A stretch of 50,034 bases of DNA. Origin: DASUKL01 sp036278755. GTDB taxonomy: Bacteria; Chloroflexota; Limnocylindria; Limnocylindrales; CSP1-4. Positions 27,564 to 34,621 of the stretch are shown piece after piece. Each line of letters starts with the position of its first letter. Positions within the stretch are counted from its first letter, which is position 1. A program made the translations under genes and the position numbers. The notes under the pieces were generated by a model, which saw only the letters and a program-made list of their open reading frames with translations, had not been told where the DNA came from and made no database searches. The DNA is taken from assembly GCA_036278755.1 (NCBI GenBank), contig DASUKL010000063.1:1-50034 (forward strand), given 5' to 3'.

Positions 27564-27818
27564 ATGGCACGTTCCCGCGAGCACTGCCCCCAGCCGGGCT
27601 GTGGCCGGCCACTCATCAACACCCGGTTCGACACCACGTTCCGCCTGCCCGACGGCGACGAGCGCCTCTGCTTCGGCATCCCCGGCGGCCTGTGCGAGGA
27701 CTGCCATCAGCTCTACATCGACCCCGACCTCATCGAGCTGCTGGACCTGGGTCGGGGCCGCTGCGTCTTCGCCATCGAGTCCGATCATGTCATCCAAGAG
27801 GAGGCCTGGTCGAGCTGA
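27564..27818 (+). CDS. Small putative zinc-ribbon protein
   Basis: The 84-residue protein starts MARSREHCPQPGCGRPL and has a second cysteine pair in GGLCEDCHQLYIDPDLIELLDLG. The CxxxxC and CxxC pairs could bind zinc. I do not recognise the family. It begins 122 bases after rsfS with a weak AGGTGAGG upstream. Its last 29 bases overlap the 3' end of holA on the other strand. The spacer before it holds nothing clear apart from a TAGGGT box. Confidence 0.6.
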   Translation: MARSREHCPQPGCGRPLINTRFDTTFRLPDGDERLCFGIPGGLCEDCHQLYIDPDLIELLDLGRGRCVFAIESDHVIQEEAWSS

Positions 27819-28893
27819 CCGCTCGCCCGACCCGCTCGGCCAGCCAGGCCTGCAGGCCCAGGGCCGAGCGCCCCTCCGAGCTGGGGACCGGACCGCCGGC
27901 CGGGCTGAGGCCCTTGCTGGCCAGGTCGAGCTCGAGCAGCCCTTCGACCGCGGCCCGGAGCTCGGCCAGGCTCCAGGCGCTGGCCTGACGGGCGACGATC
28001 GGGGCCCGGGCCGGATTCCCGCCCAGGGCCTTGACCAGGGCCGCGGGCGGCCGCCGCTGGGCGGCGAGATCGGAGCAGATGATCAGCTCGCGGAGCCGGC
28101 TGCGCAGGAGCGTCGTCAGGACCTGGATCGGCCAGCCGTCGGCCAGCAGGCGCTCCGCCAGCAGGGCGGCCTCGGCCGGTCGCCGCGACCCGACGGCGTC
28201 GAGGAAGGCCCAGCGTGACGAAGGGATCGTCTCGGGCACCAGGGCGGCCACGTCATCCGCGCTGACGGAGCCCTCGGGCCGCAACAGGGCCAGCGCTTGG
28301 AGGCCTGACCAGGCCAGCTCCGTCTGCTCGCGGCGATCCATGTCGCCCTCGCCCAGGTCCGCCCCGACCCGCTCCGAGAGCAGGTTCGCGGCAGCCGGCT
28401 CGAGCCGGATCCCGAGCTCTGCGGCCCGCTCGTGCAGCCAGCGCACCATGTGGCCCTTGCGCGGGGCGGGGAAGGCCTGGACCAGGCCGCCGGCCTCGGT
28501 CACCGCCCGGGCCAGGGGGCCGCCCGGCGCCTCCGCACCGCCGCGCGTCCCCCGGAGCTCGACGGACTCGCTGAGGGCCAGCCCGTTGCCTTCTGGCACC
28601 ATGGCCACGAGCCGCAGGAGGCGGTCGCGGTTCTCGGCTTCGCGCATGAGGTTCGCCGGCTGACGGACGACGACGAGCGTCCCGCCGCCGAAGAGCGGCG
28701 CGGTCGAGAGGCGTTCGGCCACCTCGTCGAGCATGCGCGCGGCTCGCTCCCGCCCCGGGACGCCGCGGCTGGCGTCGACGGTCCAGCGCTCGAGGGGCAG
28801 GCCGGAGGTGCCGAGGTCGGCCGCCAGGCGCTCGATGGCCCGGCGGATGGCCAGGCCGTCCTCGCCCCGGAAGAGGGCCACCCGGGCGCTCAT
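27790..28893 (-). CDS. holA: DNA polymerase III delta subunit
   Basis: HolA is the clamp-loader wrench that opens the sliding clamp. The 367 residues have a degenerate AAA+ fold: ALFRGEDGLAIRRAIERLA, then TLVVVRQPANLM. The mid-protein segment GHMVRWLHERAAELGIRLEPAAANLLSERVG and the C-terminal collar region are typical of HolA. It lies downstream of comEA-comEC, the same order as in many Gram-positives. A TAGGCT with preceding TGC (extended -10, minus strand, 28947-28942) may give holA its own promoter in the 131-base gap. Confidence 0.92.
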   Translation of the reverse strand: MSARVALFRGEDGLAIRRAIERLAADLGTSGLPLERWTVDASRGVPGRERAARMLDEVAERLSTAPLFGGGTLVVVRQPANLMREAENRDRLLRLVAMVPEGNGLALSESVELRGTRGGAEAPGGPLARAVTEAGGLVQAFPAPRKGHMVRWLHERAAELGIRLEPAAANLLSERVGADLGEGDMDRREQTELAWSGLQALALLRPEGSVSADDVAALVPETIPSSRWAFLDAVGSRRPAEAALLAERLLADGWPIQVLTTLLRSRLRELIICSDLAAQRRPPAALVKALGGNPARAPIVARQASAWSLAELRAAVEGLLELDLASKGLSPAGGPVPSSEGRSALGLQAWLAERVGRAVSSTRPPLG

Positions 28894-29024
28894 CGAGCCG
28901 GACCGTGGCCACCGAGCAGGGGAACCGCGAGCACGACGGGCAGCCTAGCATGACGCCCAGCCCCACGCCGCTCATCCGCCAGCCGACGTCGACCGTCCAG
29001 CCCGGGTCCGGTGGCCGACCTTGA

Positions 29025-31568
29025 TCAGGGTGGTCCGGCAGCGAGCGATGGTGGGGCAGCGATGGCTGGCGGGGCCGCGACGGCTGGCGGGGCCGCGAAG
29101 GTCAGGGCGGCGGCATGCTCGGCCTGGACCCGGAGGTCCCGTCCGTCGGTCGAGATCTCGATGCTCCCGTCGCGGTCCGTGCGGTAGGTCCGGGCGCCGA
29201 TCGCCTGCAGGCGGGCCAGCGTCTCGGGAGCCGGGTGGCCGTAGAGGTTGTGGGCCCCCACGCTGATGACGGCCACGGCCGGTCGGATGGCCGCCAGGAG
29301 GGCCGCGCTGGTGGCGGTCCGGCTGCCGTGGTGGGCCACCTTCAGCACGTCGACCGGCCGGTCGCCCAGGCCGTCCGCCAGGAGCTGCGGATCGACGTCG
29401 TCCTCGGCGTCGCCGGTGAGCAGCAGGCGGCGGACCCCGACCTGGATGTCGAGCACGATCGAGACGTCGTTGACGACCCGACCGTCGTCCGGAGCCTGGG
29501 CCGCGACGGTGCCGGGGATGGGCCAGCGGACCAGCATCGTGGCCCCGTCGAGGTCGATCCGGTCTTCGCGGGCCAGGGTGCGGTGAGGGACGTGCAGAGC
29601 ATCGACCTCCCCGGCGAAGGCGGCGTAGCCGGGTCCGGCGCCGCGCATGCCCGGCTCGGCCACGGCGTCGACCCGGTAGCGCGACAGCAGCAGGGCGGCG
29701 CCCCCGACGTGATCCTCGTGGGGGTGGGTCACCAGGAGGAGGGAAAGGTGGCGGTCCCAGGCCGGTATGCGAGCGTCGAGCAGCCGCAGGAGCCGATCGG
29801 GGTCGGGTCCCGTATCGACCAGCATGCGCGTGCCCCGCCGGCCGACCAGGAGGATCGCGTCGCCCTGGCCGACATCGAGCACGGTCATGTGGAAGCGGCC
29901 GTCGGGCCGCGCGCTGAGGCCCAGGGCCAATGGCGCGACGGCCAGCACCGCGACGAGGCCGGCCAGGAGGGTCGCCCGACCCACATGGGGCCGCCGGCGC
30001 GCGCTCGCCCGACTGGGCCGGGCCGGTCGTCGACCGCGGAGCCCCGACAACCACCGAGCCAAGCGACGGAGGCGCGCCCGCGTCCCGGCGTGGACGCCGG
30101 CCAGGAGCAGCAGGGCCGTCACGGCGGCGCCCAGGGGTGGCCAGGGCGGTGGCAGCGTGAAGCTGGCGAAGGGCAGGGCCGCGGCGGCCGTGGCCACGGC
30201 GATGAGCGCCCCCACGAGCAGCGAGCCGAGGACCGTGACGGGCACGATCAGGACCGCTGGACAGCCGACCGACAGCGCCGCGCCGGCCGCCGCGGCCAGG
30301 ACACCGGCCAGCATGACCGGGGCCACGATGGGGGCGGCCACGAGGTTGGCCGCGGGTGAGACGAGGGACAGGCGGCCGAACTGGAGGATGACGATCGGGA
30401 GCGTGGCGGCCTGGGCCGCGAGCGAGATCCCGAGGGCTTCGGTCAGGCTGTCCGGCACGGCCGCCGGCAGATGGTCGCGCAGCCACGTGTGGAGGCCGGG
30501 GCCCCAGGCGATGAGGCCGGCCGTGGCCGCCACGGACAGCTGGAAGCCGGCGTCCGTGACGACCCCGGGATCGACGAGCAGCATGCCCAGGCAGGCCAGG
30601 CCCAGCGTGGCGCTGGCCCGGCCGGGCCGGCCCGACTCCCGGGCGAGGAGGGCCGTGCCAGCCATGAGGGCCGCCCGGACGACGCTCGGCGAGGCACCCG
30701 CGAGGAGGGTGTAGACGGCCACCGAGGCGACCGTGGCCACTGCTCGCCAGCGCCGTGGGAGGCGCCGCAGCAGGGCCCCGATGGTGGCCGCCACGAGGCA
30801 GATGTTCCAGCCGCTGATGGCCACCACGTGGCTCAGGCCGGCGCTCGTGAAGGCTGCTGCCACGCCCCGGTCGACGCGGTCCCGCAGGCCGATGACGATG
30901 GCCGTGCTGAGGCCGGCCTGGGGCTCGGGCAGGACGGCCGCGATCCAGCCGTCGACGGTCCGTCGCAGGCGCTCGAGCCAGGCCCCCTGGCCGGAGGTCG
31001 CGGGCTGCAGGGCCAGGTTCGAGCCGCGGACCGTGCCGGCCGCTCCGAGGCCGCGCAGGTAGGCCCCGAAATCGTCGTCGTCGGGAAGCGACTCGACCGC
31101 GCCGCGGAAGGCGATCCGGTCGCCTGGGGCGATCGAGGGGTAACGCGGGAGCTCGACCCACAGGAGGAACGGCCCGGCAGCGTTCCCTCCGGCCGCCCTC
31201 GATCCGGCCGCGGCCGCGGGAGCGTCCCTGGGCTCGGCCAGGACCACGGCATGTTGCTGTCCGGCGGCGGGTGCGCTGATGGCCTGGACGCTGGCCGTCC
31301 AGTCGCGCGTCCCGGCCGGCGCGACGGTGGGGACCTGGACCGGCACGACGGCCAGCGTCAGAGCCCCACGGACGACGACCAGGAGACATCCCGCGGCCAG
31401 GGCGGCCAGCATCGGCCGCCGCTCCGCATGCACGACGAGGCAGAGCGCCGCCAGCACCGTGGCCGCGGCGGCCAGGCCGAGCAGGATCGCCGGTCTCGGT
31501 GGGGCGGCGACACCCAGGACGACGGCGCTGACGAGCCCGCCGACGGCGAGCCAGGCTGCCCGCGGCAC
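29025..31568 (-). CDS. comEC: ComEC/Rec2 DNA-uptake channel
   Basis: ComEC forms the inner-membrane channel for single-stranded DNA in natural transformation. The 847 residues include N-terminal spans, a DUF4131-like OB region (~100-190), and the Competence core with GLRDRVDRGVAAAFTSAGLSH, VVAISGWNICLV and SPSVVRAALMAG. A C-terminal metallo-beta-lactamase domain follows, with MTVLDVGQGDAILL, VTHPHEDHVGG and VAHHGSRT. The nuclease-like metal motif HxHxDH reads HPHEDH and is intact. A tail repeats AAPPAVAAPPAIAAPPSLAA. It starts at GTG 31568, 53 bases after comEA. Confidence 0.96.
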   Translation of the reverse strand: MPRAAWLAVGGLVSAVVLGVAAPPRPAILLGLAAAATVLAALCLVVHAERRPMLAALAAGCLLVVVRGALTLAVVPVQVPTVAPAGTRDWTASVQAISAPAAGQQHAVVLAEPRDAPAAAAGSRAAGGNAAGPFLLWVELPRYPSIAPGDRIAFRGAVESLPDDDDFGAYLRGLGAAGTVRGSNLALQPATSGQGAWLERLRRTVDGWIAAVLPEPQAGLSTAIVIGLRDRVDRGVAAAFTSAGLSHVVAISGWNICLVAATIGALLRRLPRRWRAVATVASVAVYTLLAGASPSVVRAALMAGTALLARESGRPGRASATLGLACLGMLLVDPGVVTDAGFQLSVAATAGLIAWGPGLHTWLRDHLPAAVPDSLTEALGISLAAQAATLPIVILQFGRLSLVSPAANLVAAPIVAPVMLAGVLAAAAGAALSVGCPAVLIVPVTVLGSLLVGALIAVATAAAALPFASFTLPPPWPPLGAAVTALLLLAGVHAGTRARLRRLARWLSGLRGRRPARPSRASARRRPHVGRATLLAGLVAVLAVAPLALGLSARPDGRFHMTVLDVGQGDAILLVGRRGTRMLVDTGPDPDRLLRLLDARIPAWDRHLSLLLVTHPHEDHVGGAALLLSRYRVDAVAEPGMRGAGPGYAAFAGEVDALHVPHRTLAREDRIDLDGATMLVRWPIPGTVAAQAPDDGRVVNDVSIVLDIQVGVRRLLLTGDAEDDVDPQLLADGLGDRPVDVLKVAHHGSRTATSAALLAAIRPAVAVISVGAHNLYGHPAPETLARLQAIGARTYRTDRDGSIEISTDGRDLRVQAEHAAALTFAAPPAVAAPPAIAAPPSLAAGPP

Positions 31569-31621
31569 GGTCGGACCTGCGGCTGGGCTGACGCTCGGGG
31601 CCCGGGCTGGGTGGCTGCCGC

Positions 31622-32365
31622 TCAGCCGCCCACGGTCACGAGGTCCTTGACCTTGGCGAACGTCGAGGCGGAGACGAGCTTGCGGGCGAGCAGCTCGTCC
31701 ACGCTGCGGAAGGGTTGGCTCTGCCGGGCGGCGATGATCTTGGCGCTCGTCACGGGGCCGATGCCGGGCAGGCTATCGAGCTCCTCGGCCGTGGCCCGGT
31801 TGAGGTCGATGAGGGCCGCGCGCGTGGCCACCGCCGGCGCCCCGGCGGCCGCCGGAGCGGCGCCGGTCTGAGGCGGGTCGTCGAGCCCGGGCACGACGAC
31901 CTGGTCGCCATCCTGGACGTGCGCAGCCAGGTTGAGGGCGCTGTGCGCGGCGGCCGTGTCCACCCGCGGACCGAAGCCGCCGGCCGCGCCGATGGCATCG
32001 GCCACCCGGCTTCCGGCCGCGAGGCGGTAGATGCCCGGTCGTTCGACCGCCCCCTCTACGTCGACGACCAGGCTGGGGCCGGGCGTGGGCGAGGCCGTCG
32101 AACGTGCCGCGGCGGGGATGGAGGCGGCCATCGTCGGCCCTGCATCGGACGCGGCAGCGCCCCCGCCACCGGCCTCGAGCACGACCTGCCCCTGGGGCGT
32201 GCTGGCCGCGAGCAGGGCTCCCCCTGCCAGGGCCAGGGCCACCGAGGCCAGCCCGGCTGCCGCCAGCCAGCGACGGGGGAGGGGGGCGGGCCGGGCTGCC
32301 GTCTCGGCTGCCGACGGGGCGATCGGCGCTTCGAGGGCGCGCCAGTCCGGGCTGGGGTACTCCAT
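31622..32365 (-). CDS. comEA: ComEA DNA receptor
   Basis: ComEA binds double-stranded DNA outside the membrane and hands it to ComEC. The 247-residue protein has a short cytosolic head, one membrane span (WLAAAGLASVALALAGGALLA) and a flexible linker. An SLBB domain follows (VVDVEGAVERPGIYRLAAGSR), then a C-terminal helix-hairpin-helix pair (IDLNRATAEELDSLPGIGPVTSAKIIAARQ). The start is set at ATG 32365 because GGGGAG lies seven bases upstream. An in-frame ATG 20 codons earlier lacks such a site. A TAGGCT upstream may be its -10. Confidence 0.95.
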   Translation of the reverse strand: MEYPSPDWRALEAPIAPSAAETAARPAPLPRRWLAAAGLASVALALAGGALLAASTPQGQVVLEAGGGGAAASDAGPTMAASIPAAARSTASPTPGPSLVVDVEGAVERPGIYRLAAGSRVADAIGAAGGFGPRVDTAAAHSALNLAAHVQDGDQVVVPGLDDPPQTGAAPAAAGAPAVATRAALIDLNRATAEELDSLPGIGPVTSAKIIAARQSQPFRSVDELLARKLVSASTFAKVKDLVTVGG

Positions 32366-32457
32366 GGCGATCTCCCCGGCGGGAGGTGCGGCGGAGCGAC
32401 GGGGCGTCCGCCGGGCCGTGGGCACCCGGCCGGCGGACGTCGAGGAGGAGCCTAGCC

Positions 32458-32476
32458 GCGGCCGCTTACCGGCCGC
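32458..32476 (-). terminator. Terminator-like hairpin after LLM gene
   Basis: GCGGCCG, loop CTTAC, CGGCCGC, 13 bases downstream of the LLM stop on the minus strand and before comEA. No T-tract. Confidence 0.4.
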
Positions 32477-32489
32477 TTAGCTGCGCGTA

Positions 32490-33440
32490 TCAGCCTGCGC
32501 CGAGGAGCCCCCGGACCTCGGTCGCGAAGCGGGTCATCGACTCCTCGTCGTAGGGCGCAGGGACGCCAGCGATGAGGTGGCGGTAGCCCAGGTCGAGGTA
32601 GGGAGCCAGCTTCTCGGCGACCTGCTCGGGCGTGCCGACGGGCTGATCGGTCCACTCCCTGGCCGCTCCGTTGTGCTCGAAGATGGCCTCGAAGACCCGC
32701 CGGGCCTCGGCCTCGGAGTCGCGGATGACGACGCAGCCGACGCCCGTCGTGCGCTCGATCTCGCGCTCGTCGCGGCCCACCGCCTCGCAGTGCTGGCGCA
32801 GGACCGCGTCCCGGTGCTGGACCCGTTCCACGCCCCCGCCGATGTTGCACAGGTCGGCGTAGCGCGCGACCAGGCGGAGCGTCACCTTCTCGCCCCCGCC
32901 GCCGACGCAGATGGGCAGGTGGTCCTGGATCGGCGCCGGCAGGTTGCGGACGTGGTCGGCGGCGTAGCGGGGGCCGCTCGCACTCGGCTCGGTGCCGTCG
33001 AGCATGCCGCGCATGACCGGCAGGGCCTCGCCCAGCCAGCGCAGCCGCTCCGGCGGTCCGTCGCCGAAGGCGAAGCCGAAGTCGTGAGCCTCGCCATCGA
33101 ACCAGGCCGCCCCGATGCCCAGGATCGCCCGTCCGCCGCTGATGTGATCGAGGGTCGTGGCCATCTTGGCCACCAGTGTCGGCTCCCGGTAGGGGTTGGC
33201 CCCGACCATCAGCCCGATGCGGGCTCGCTTGGTGGCCATGGCCCAGGCCGTGATCGTCAGCCAGCCCTCGTACATGGGGCCGACGGGCGAGCCGACGATG
33301 GGGTACACGTGATCCCACGTCCAGAGGGTGTCGTAGCCGAGGGCGTCGGCGCGGACGCCGACCTCGAGGAGGGCCGGCCAGTCGGTGTACTGGTTCCAGC
33401 AGAGGACGCCGAGACGCAGGGGGGCAGGTTGGTCAGGCAT
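32490..33440 (-). CDS. LLM-class (luciferase-like) flavin/F420 oxidoreductase
   Basis: The 316-residue protein has the bacterial-luciferase TIM-barrel pattern: LRLGVLCWNQYTDWPALLEVGVRADALGYDTLWTWDH, a GANPYREP strand, HISGGRAILGIGAAWFDGEAHDFGF, and LPICVGGGGEKVTLRLVARYAD for cofactor phosphate binding. Such single-subunit members in high-GC bacteria mostly use coenzyme F420, but FMN cannot be excluded. The substrate is unknown. The ATG lies six bases after a TAGGCT -10 box, so it is probably a leaderless single-gene transcript. Confidence 0.9.
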   Translation of the reverse strand: MPDQPAPLRLGVLCWNQYTDWPALLEVGVRADALGYDTLWTWDHVYPIVGSPVGPMYEGWLTITAWAMATKRARIGLMVGANPYREPTLVAKMATTLDHISGGRAILGIGAAWFDGEAHDFGFAFGDGPPERLRWLGEALPVMRGMLDGTEPSASGPRYAADHVRNLPAPIQDHLPICVGGGGEKVTLRLVARYADLCNIGGGVERVQHRDAVLRQHCEAVGRDEREIERTTGVGCVVIRDSEAEARRVFEAIFEHNGAAREWTDQPVGTPEQVAEKLAPYLDLGYRHLIAGVPAPYDEESMTRFATEVRGLLGAG

Positions 33441-33452
33441 GGGCCCAGCCTA
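33441..33452 (-). promoter_or_regulatory. Leaderless-type promoter of LLM gene
   Basis: On the minus strand TAGGCT (33452-33447) is followed by GGGCCC and then the ATG. The predicted start point is the A of the ATG. No Shine-Dalgarno is present. Confidence 0.5.
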
Positions 33453-33477
33453 CCCGGCGGGCGCGCCTCGCGCGCCG

Positions 33478-33523
33478 CAGGCCCGACCGCCAACCCGGAG
33501 GGGCAGGTCGACGGTCGGGCCTG
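33478..33523 (-). terminator. 12-bp perfect inverted repeat between small genes and LLM gene
   Basis: CAGGCCCGACCG and CGGTCGGGCCTG frame a 22-base loop, just after the stop of the 60-residue gene. It probably ends the small-protein transcript. A second stem (GGCGCG, CCTCG, CGCGCC) lies between it and the LLM promoter. Confidence 0.5.
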
Positions 33524-33528
33524 GGTGA

Positions 33529-33711
33529 TCAGGTGTGATGGAGCGCCTGACGCAGGCGCAGGGTGAAATGGAGCCGAGGGGCGAGGGGCTCCACCTGGGC
33601 GACGCGCCCATCGCGGGCCCGGCGCAGCACGCCGGCCAAGCGGTCGTTGCGCGCCTCTCGCTCGCGGTCGGCGGCCTCGAGGCGAGCCTGCGTGCTATAC
33701 CAGAACCACAT
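33529..33711 (-). CDS. Small basic protein, 60 residues
   Basis: An unrecognised protein, MWFWYSTQARLEAADRERE, followed by an Arg/Ala-rich helix-prone region (LAGVLRRARDG) and PRLHFTLRLRQALHHT. It has AAGGA five bases before the ATG, which supports translation. It lies 16 bases after the small membrane-protein gene, under the same promoter. The aromatic N-terminus followed by a charged helix could lie on a membrane. Function unknown. Confidence 0.6.
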   Translation of the reverse strand: MWFWYSTQARLEAADREREARNDRLAGVLRRARDGRVAQVEPLAPRLHFTLRLRQALHHT

Positions 33712-33727
33712 GTTGTCCTTCTCTCCT

Positions 33728-33841
33728 CTAGCGGATCGTCCAGTCGCTGCCGTCGAGGCGCCGAGAGTCGACTCCCCACCGCATCGCCAGGGCGCCCAGC
33801 AGTGCCAGCAGCGCCACCGAACCGAGGACCATGACCAACAT
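33728..33841 (-). CDS. Small membrane protein, 37 residues
   Basis: The gene reads MLVMVLGSVALLALLGALAM, then RWGVDSRRLDGSDWTIR: one membrane span and a conserved-looking RWGVDSR-DGSDW cytosolic tail. A second ATG (33832, 34 residues) has GGAG nine bases upstream and may be the real start. It is the first gene after a consensus promoter on this strand, divergent from the CGNR regulator. I do not recognise the family. The membrane plus basic-protein pair suggests a small accessory membrane complex. Confidence 0.6.
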   Translation of the reverse strand: MLVMVLGSVALLALLGALAMRWGVDSRRLDGSDWTIR

Positions 33842-33890
33842 CTCCGTGACCTCGCTGTAACCTGTGTTTCCTGCCTGACGGGTTACCCCC

Positions 33891-33931
33891 ACTGTAGCCG
33901 CTTGCGGCTAACCTGTCAACGGGGATAGACT
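33891..33931. promoter_or_regulatory. Overlapping divergent promoters with 16-bp palindrome
   Basis: Minus strand: TTGACA (33919-33914), 17 bases, TACAGT (33896-33891), a near-perfect housekeeping promoter for the small genes. Plus strand: TTGCGG (33902-33907), 18 bases, TAGACT (33926-33931) for the CGNR gene, whose ATG is 9 bases on. The two overlap, so they should compete. The perfect palindrome TAGCCGCTTGCGGCTA (33895-33910) lies across the minus -10 and the plus -35. TAACCTGT occurs at 33857 and 33909, and GGTTAC at 33880 and 33932. Confidence 0.65.
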
Positions 33932-33940
33932 GGTTACGTC

Positions 33941-34603
33941 ATGGACACCTCGTTGCAACCACCCCACCTCCTCATGGAGGACAGCCACGCCGTCCCCCAC
34001 GGCCACCAGGCGGCTCTCCAGGACGGCCTCGACTTCGTCAACACGCTCGAGCTGGAGAAGGGCCAGCCGATCGATCGGCTGCCCGATCTCCCGGCCGCCC
34101 TGGGCTGGTTGCGCGAGCACGACCTCATCCACCCCGAGGCCATGGCGGCCGAGATCGACCGGGGGCGAGACCAGCCGGAGGCGGAGGCCCGGACCCTGCG
34201 CCGGGTGACGCGCCTGCGGGCCGCGATGCGCGCGCTCGTCGAGGCCAGCGTCGAGCGCCGGCCGCCCACCCAGGAGGCCCTGACCGAGGTCAACCGCTCC
34301 TTGCGGACCCACTATGTCTACGTCCTCGTGCCCGCCCCCGACGGCGTCTCGCTCGACCACCGCCACGAAGGCGACCCGGTCGAGGGTGCTCTGGCCCGGC
34401 TCGCCGAGAGCCTGGCCCGCGAACTCAGTCAGGGCGACGTCGAGCGCCTGCGCATCTGCGCCAATCCGAGTTGCGCCTGGGCCTTCTTCGACACGTCACG
34501 GACCGGCCGGCGTAAGTGGTGCAACATGAGCACCTGCGGCAATCGGGCCAAGGCCGCCCGACACCGTGAGCGGCTGAAGGAGGCCGTCCAGGCCGCCGGC
34601 TGA
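33941..34603 (+). CDS. CGNR zinc-finger transcription regulator
   Basis: The 220-residue protein has an N-terminal ABATE-type ligand-binding domain (DGLDFVNTLELEKGQPIDRLPDLPAALGWLREHDL) and a C-terminal CGNR zinc finger. The finger runs RICANPSCAWAFFDTSR, then WCNMSTCGNRAKAARHR, with cysteines spaced for one zinc. Such proteins are putative stress or detoxification regulators. It is divergent from two small unknown genes and an obvious operator candidate lies between, so autoregulation and control of those genes is a reasonable inference. The message has a leader of only about 3 bases. Confidence 0.92.
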   Translation: MDTSLQPPHLLMEDSHAVPHGHQAALQDGLDFVNTLELEKGQPIDRLPDLPAALGWLREHDLIHPEAMAAEIDRGRDQPEAEARTLRRVTRLRAAMRALVEASVERRPPTQEALTEVNRSLRTHYVYVLVPAPDGVSLDHRHEGDPVEGALARLAESLARELSQGDVERLRICANPSCAWAFFDTSRTGRRKWCNMSTCGNRAKAARHRERLKEAVQAAG

Positions 34604-34621
34604 GCCAGTCCCGCAGCCGAC

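Noticed and set aside
28972..31389. An 805-codon frame overlapping comEC
   Set aside because: It is an arginine-, glycine- and proline-rich shadow of the intact ComEC frame.
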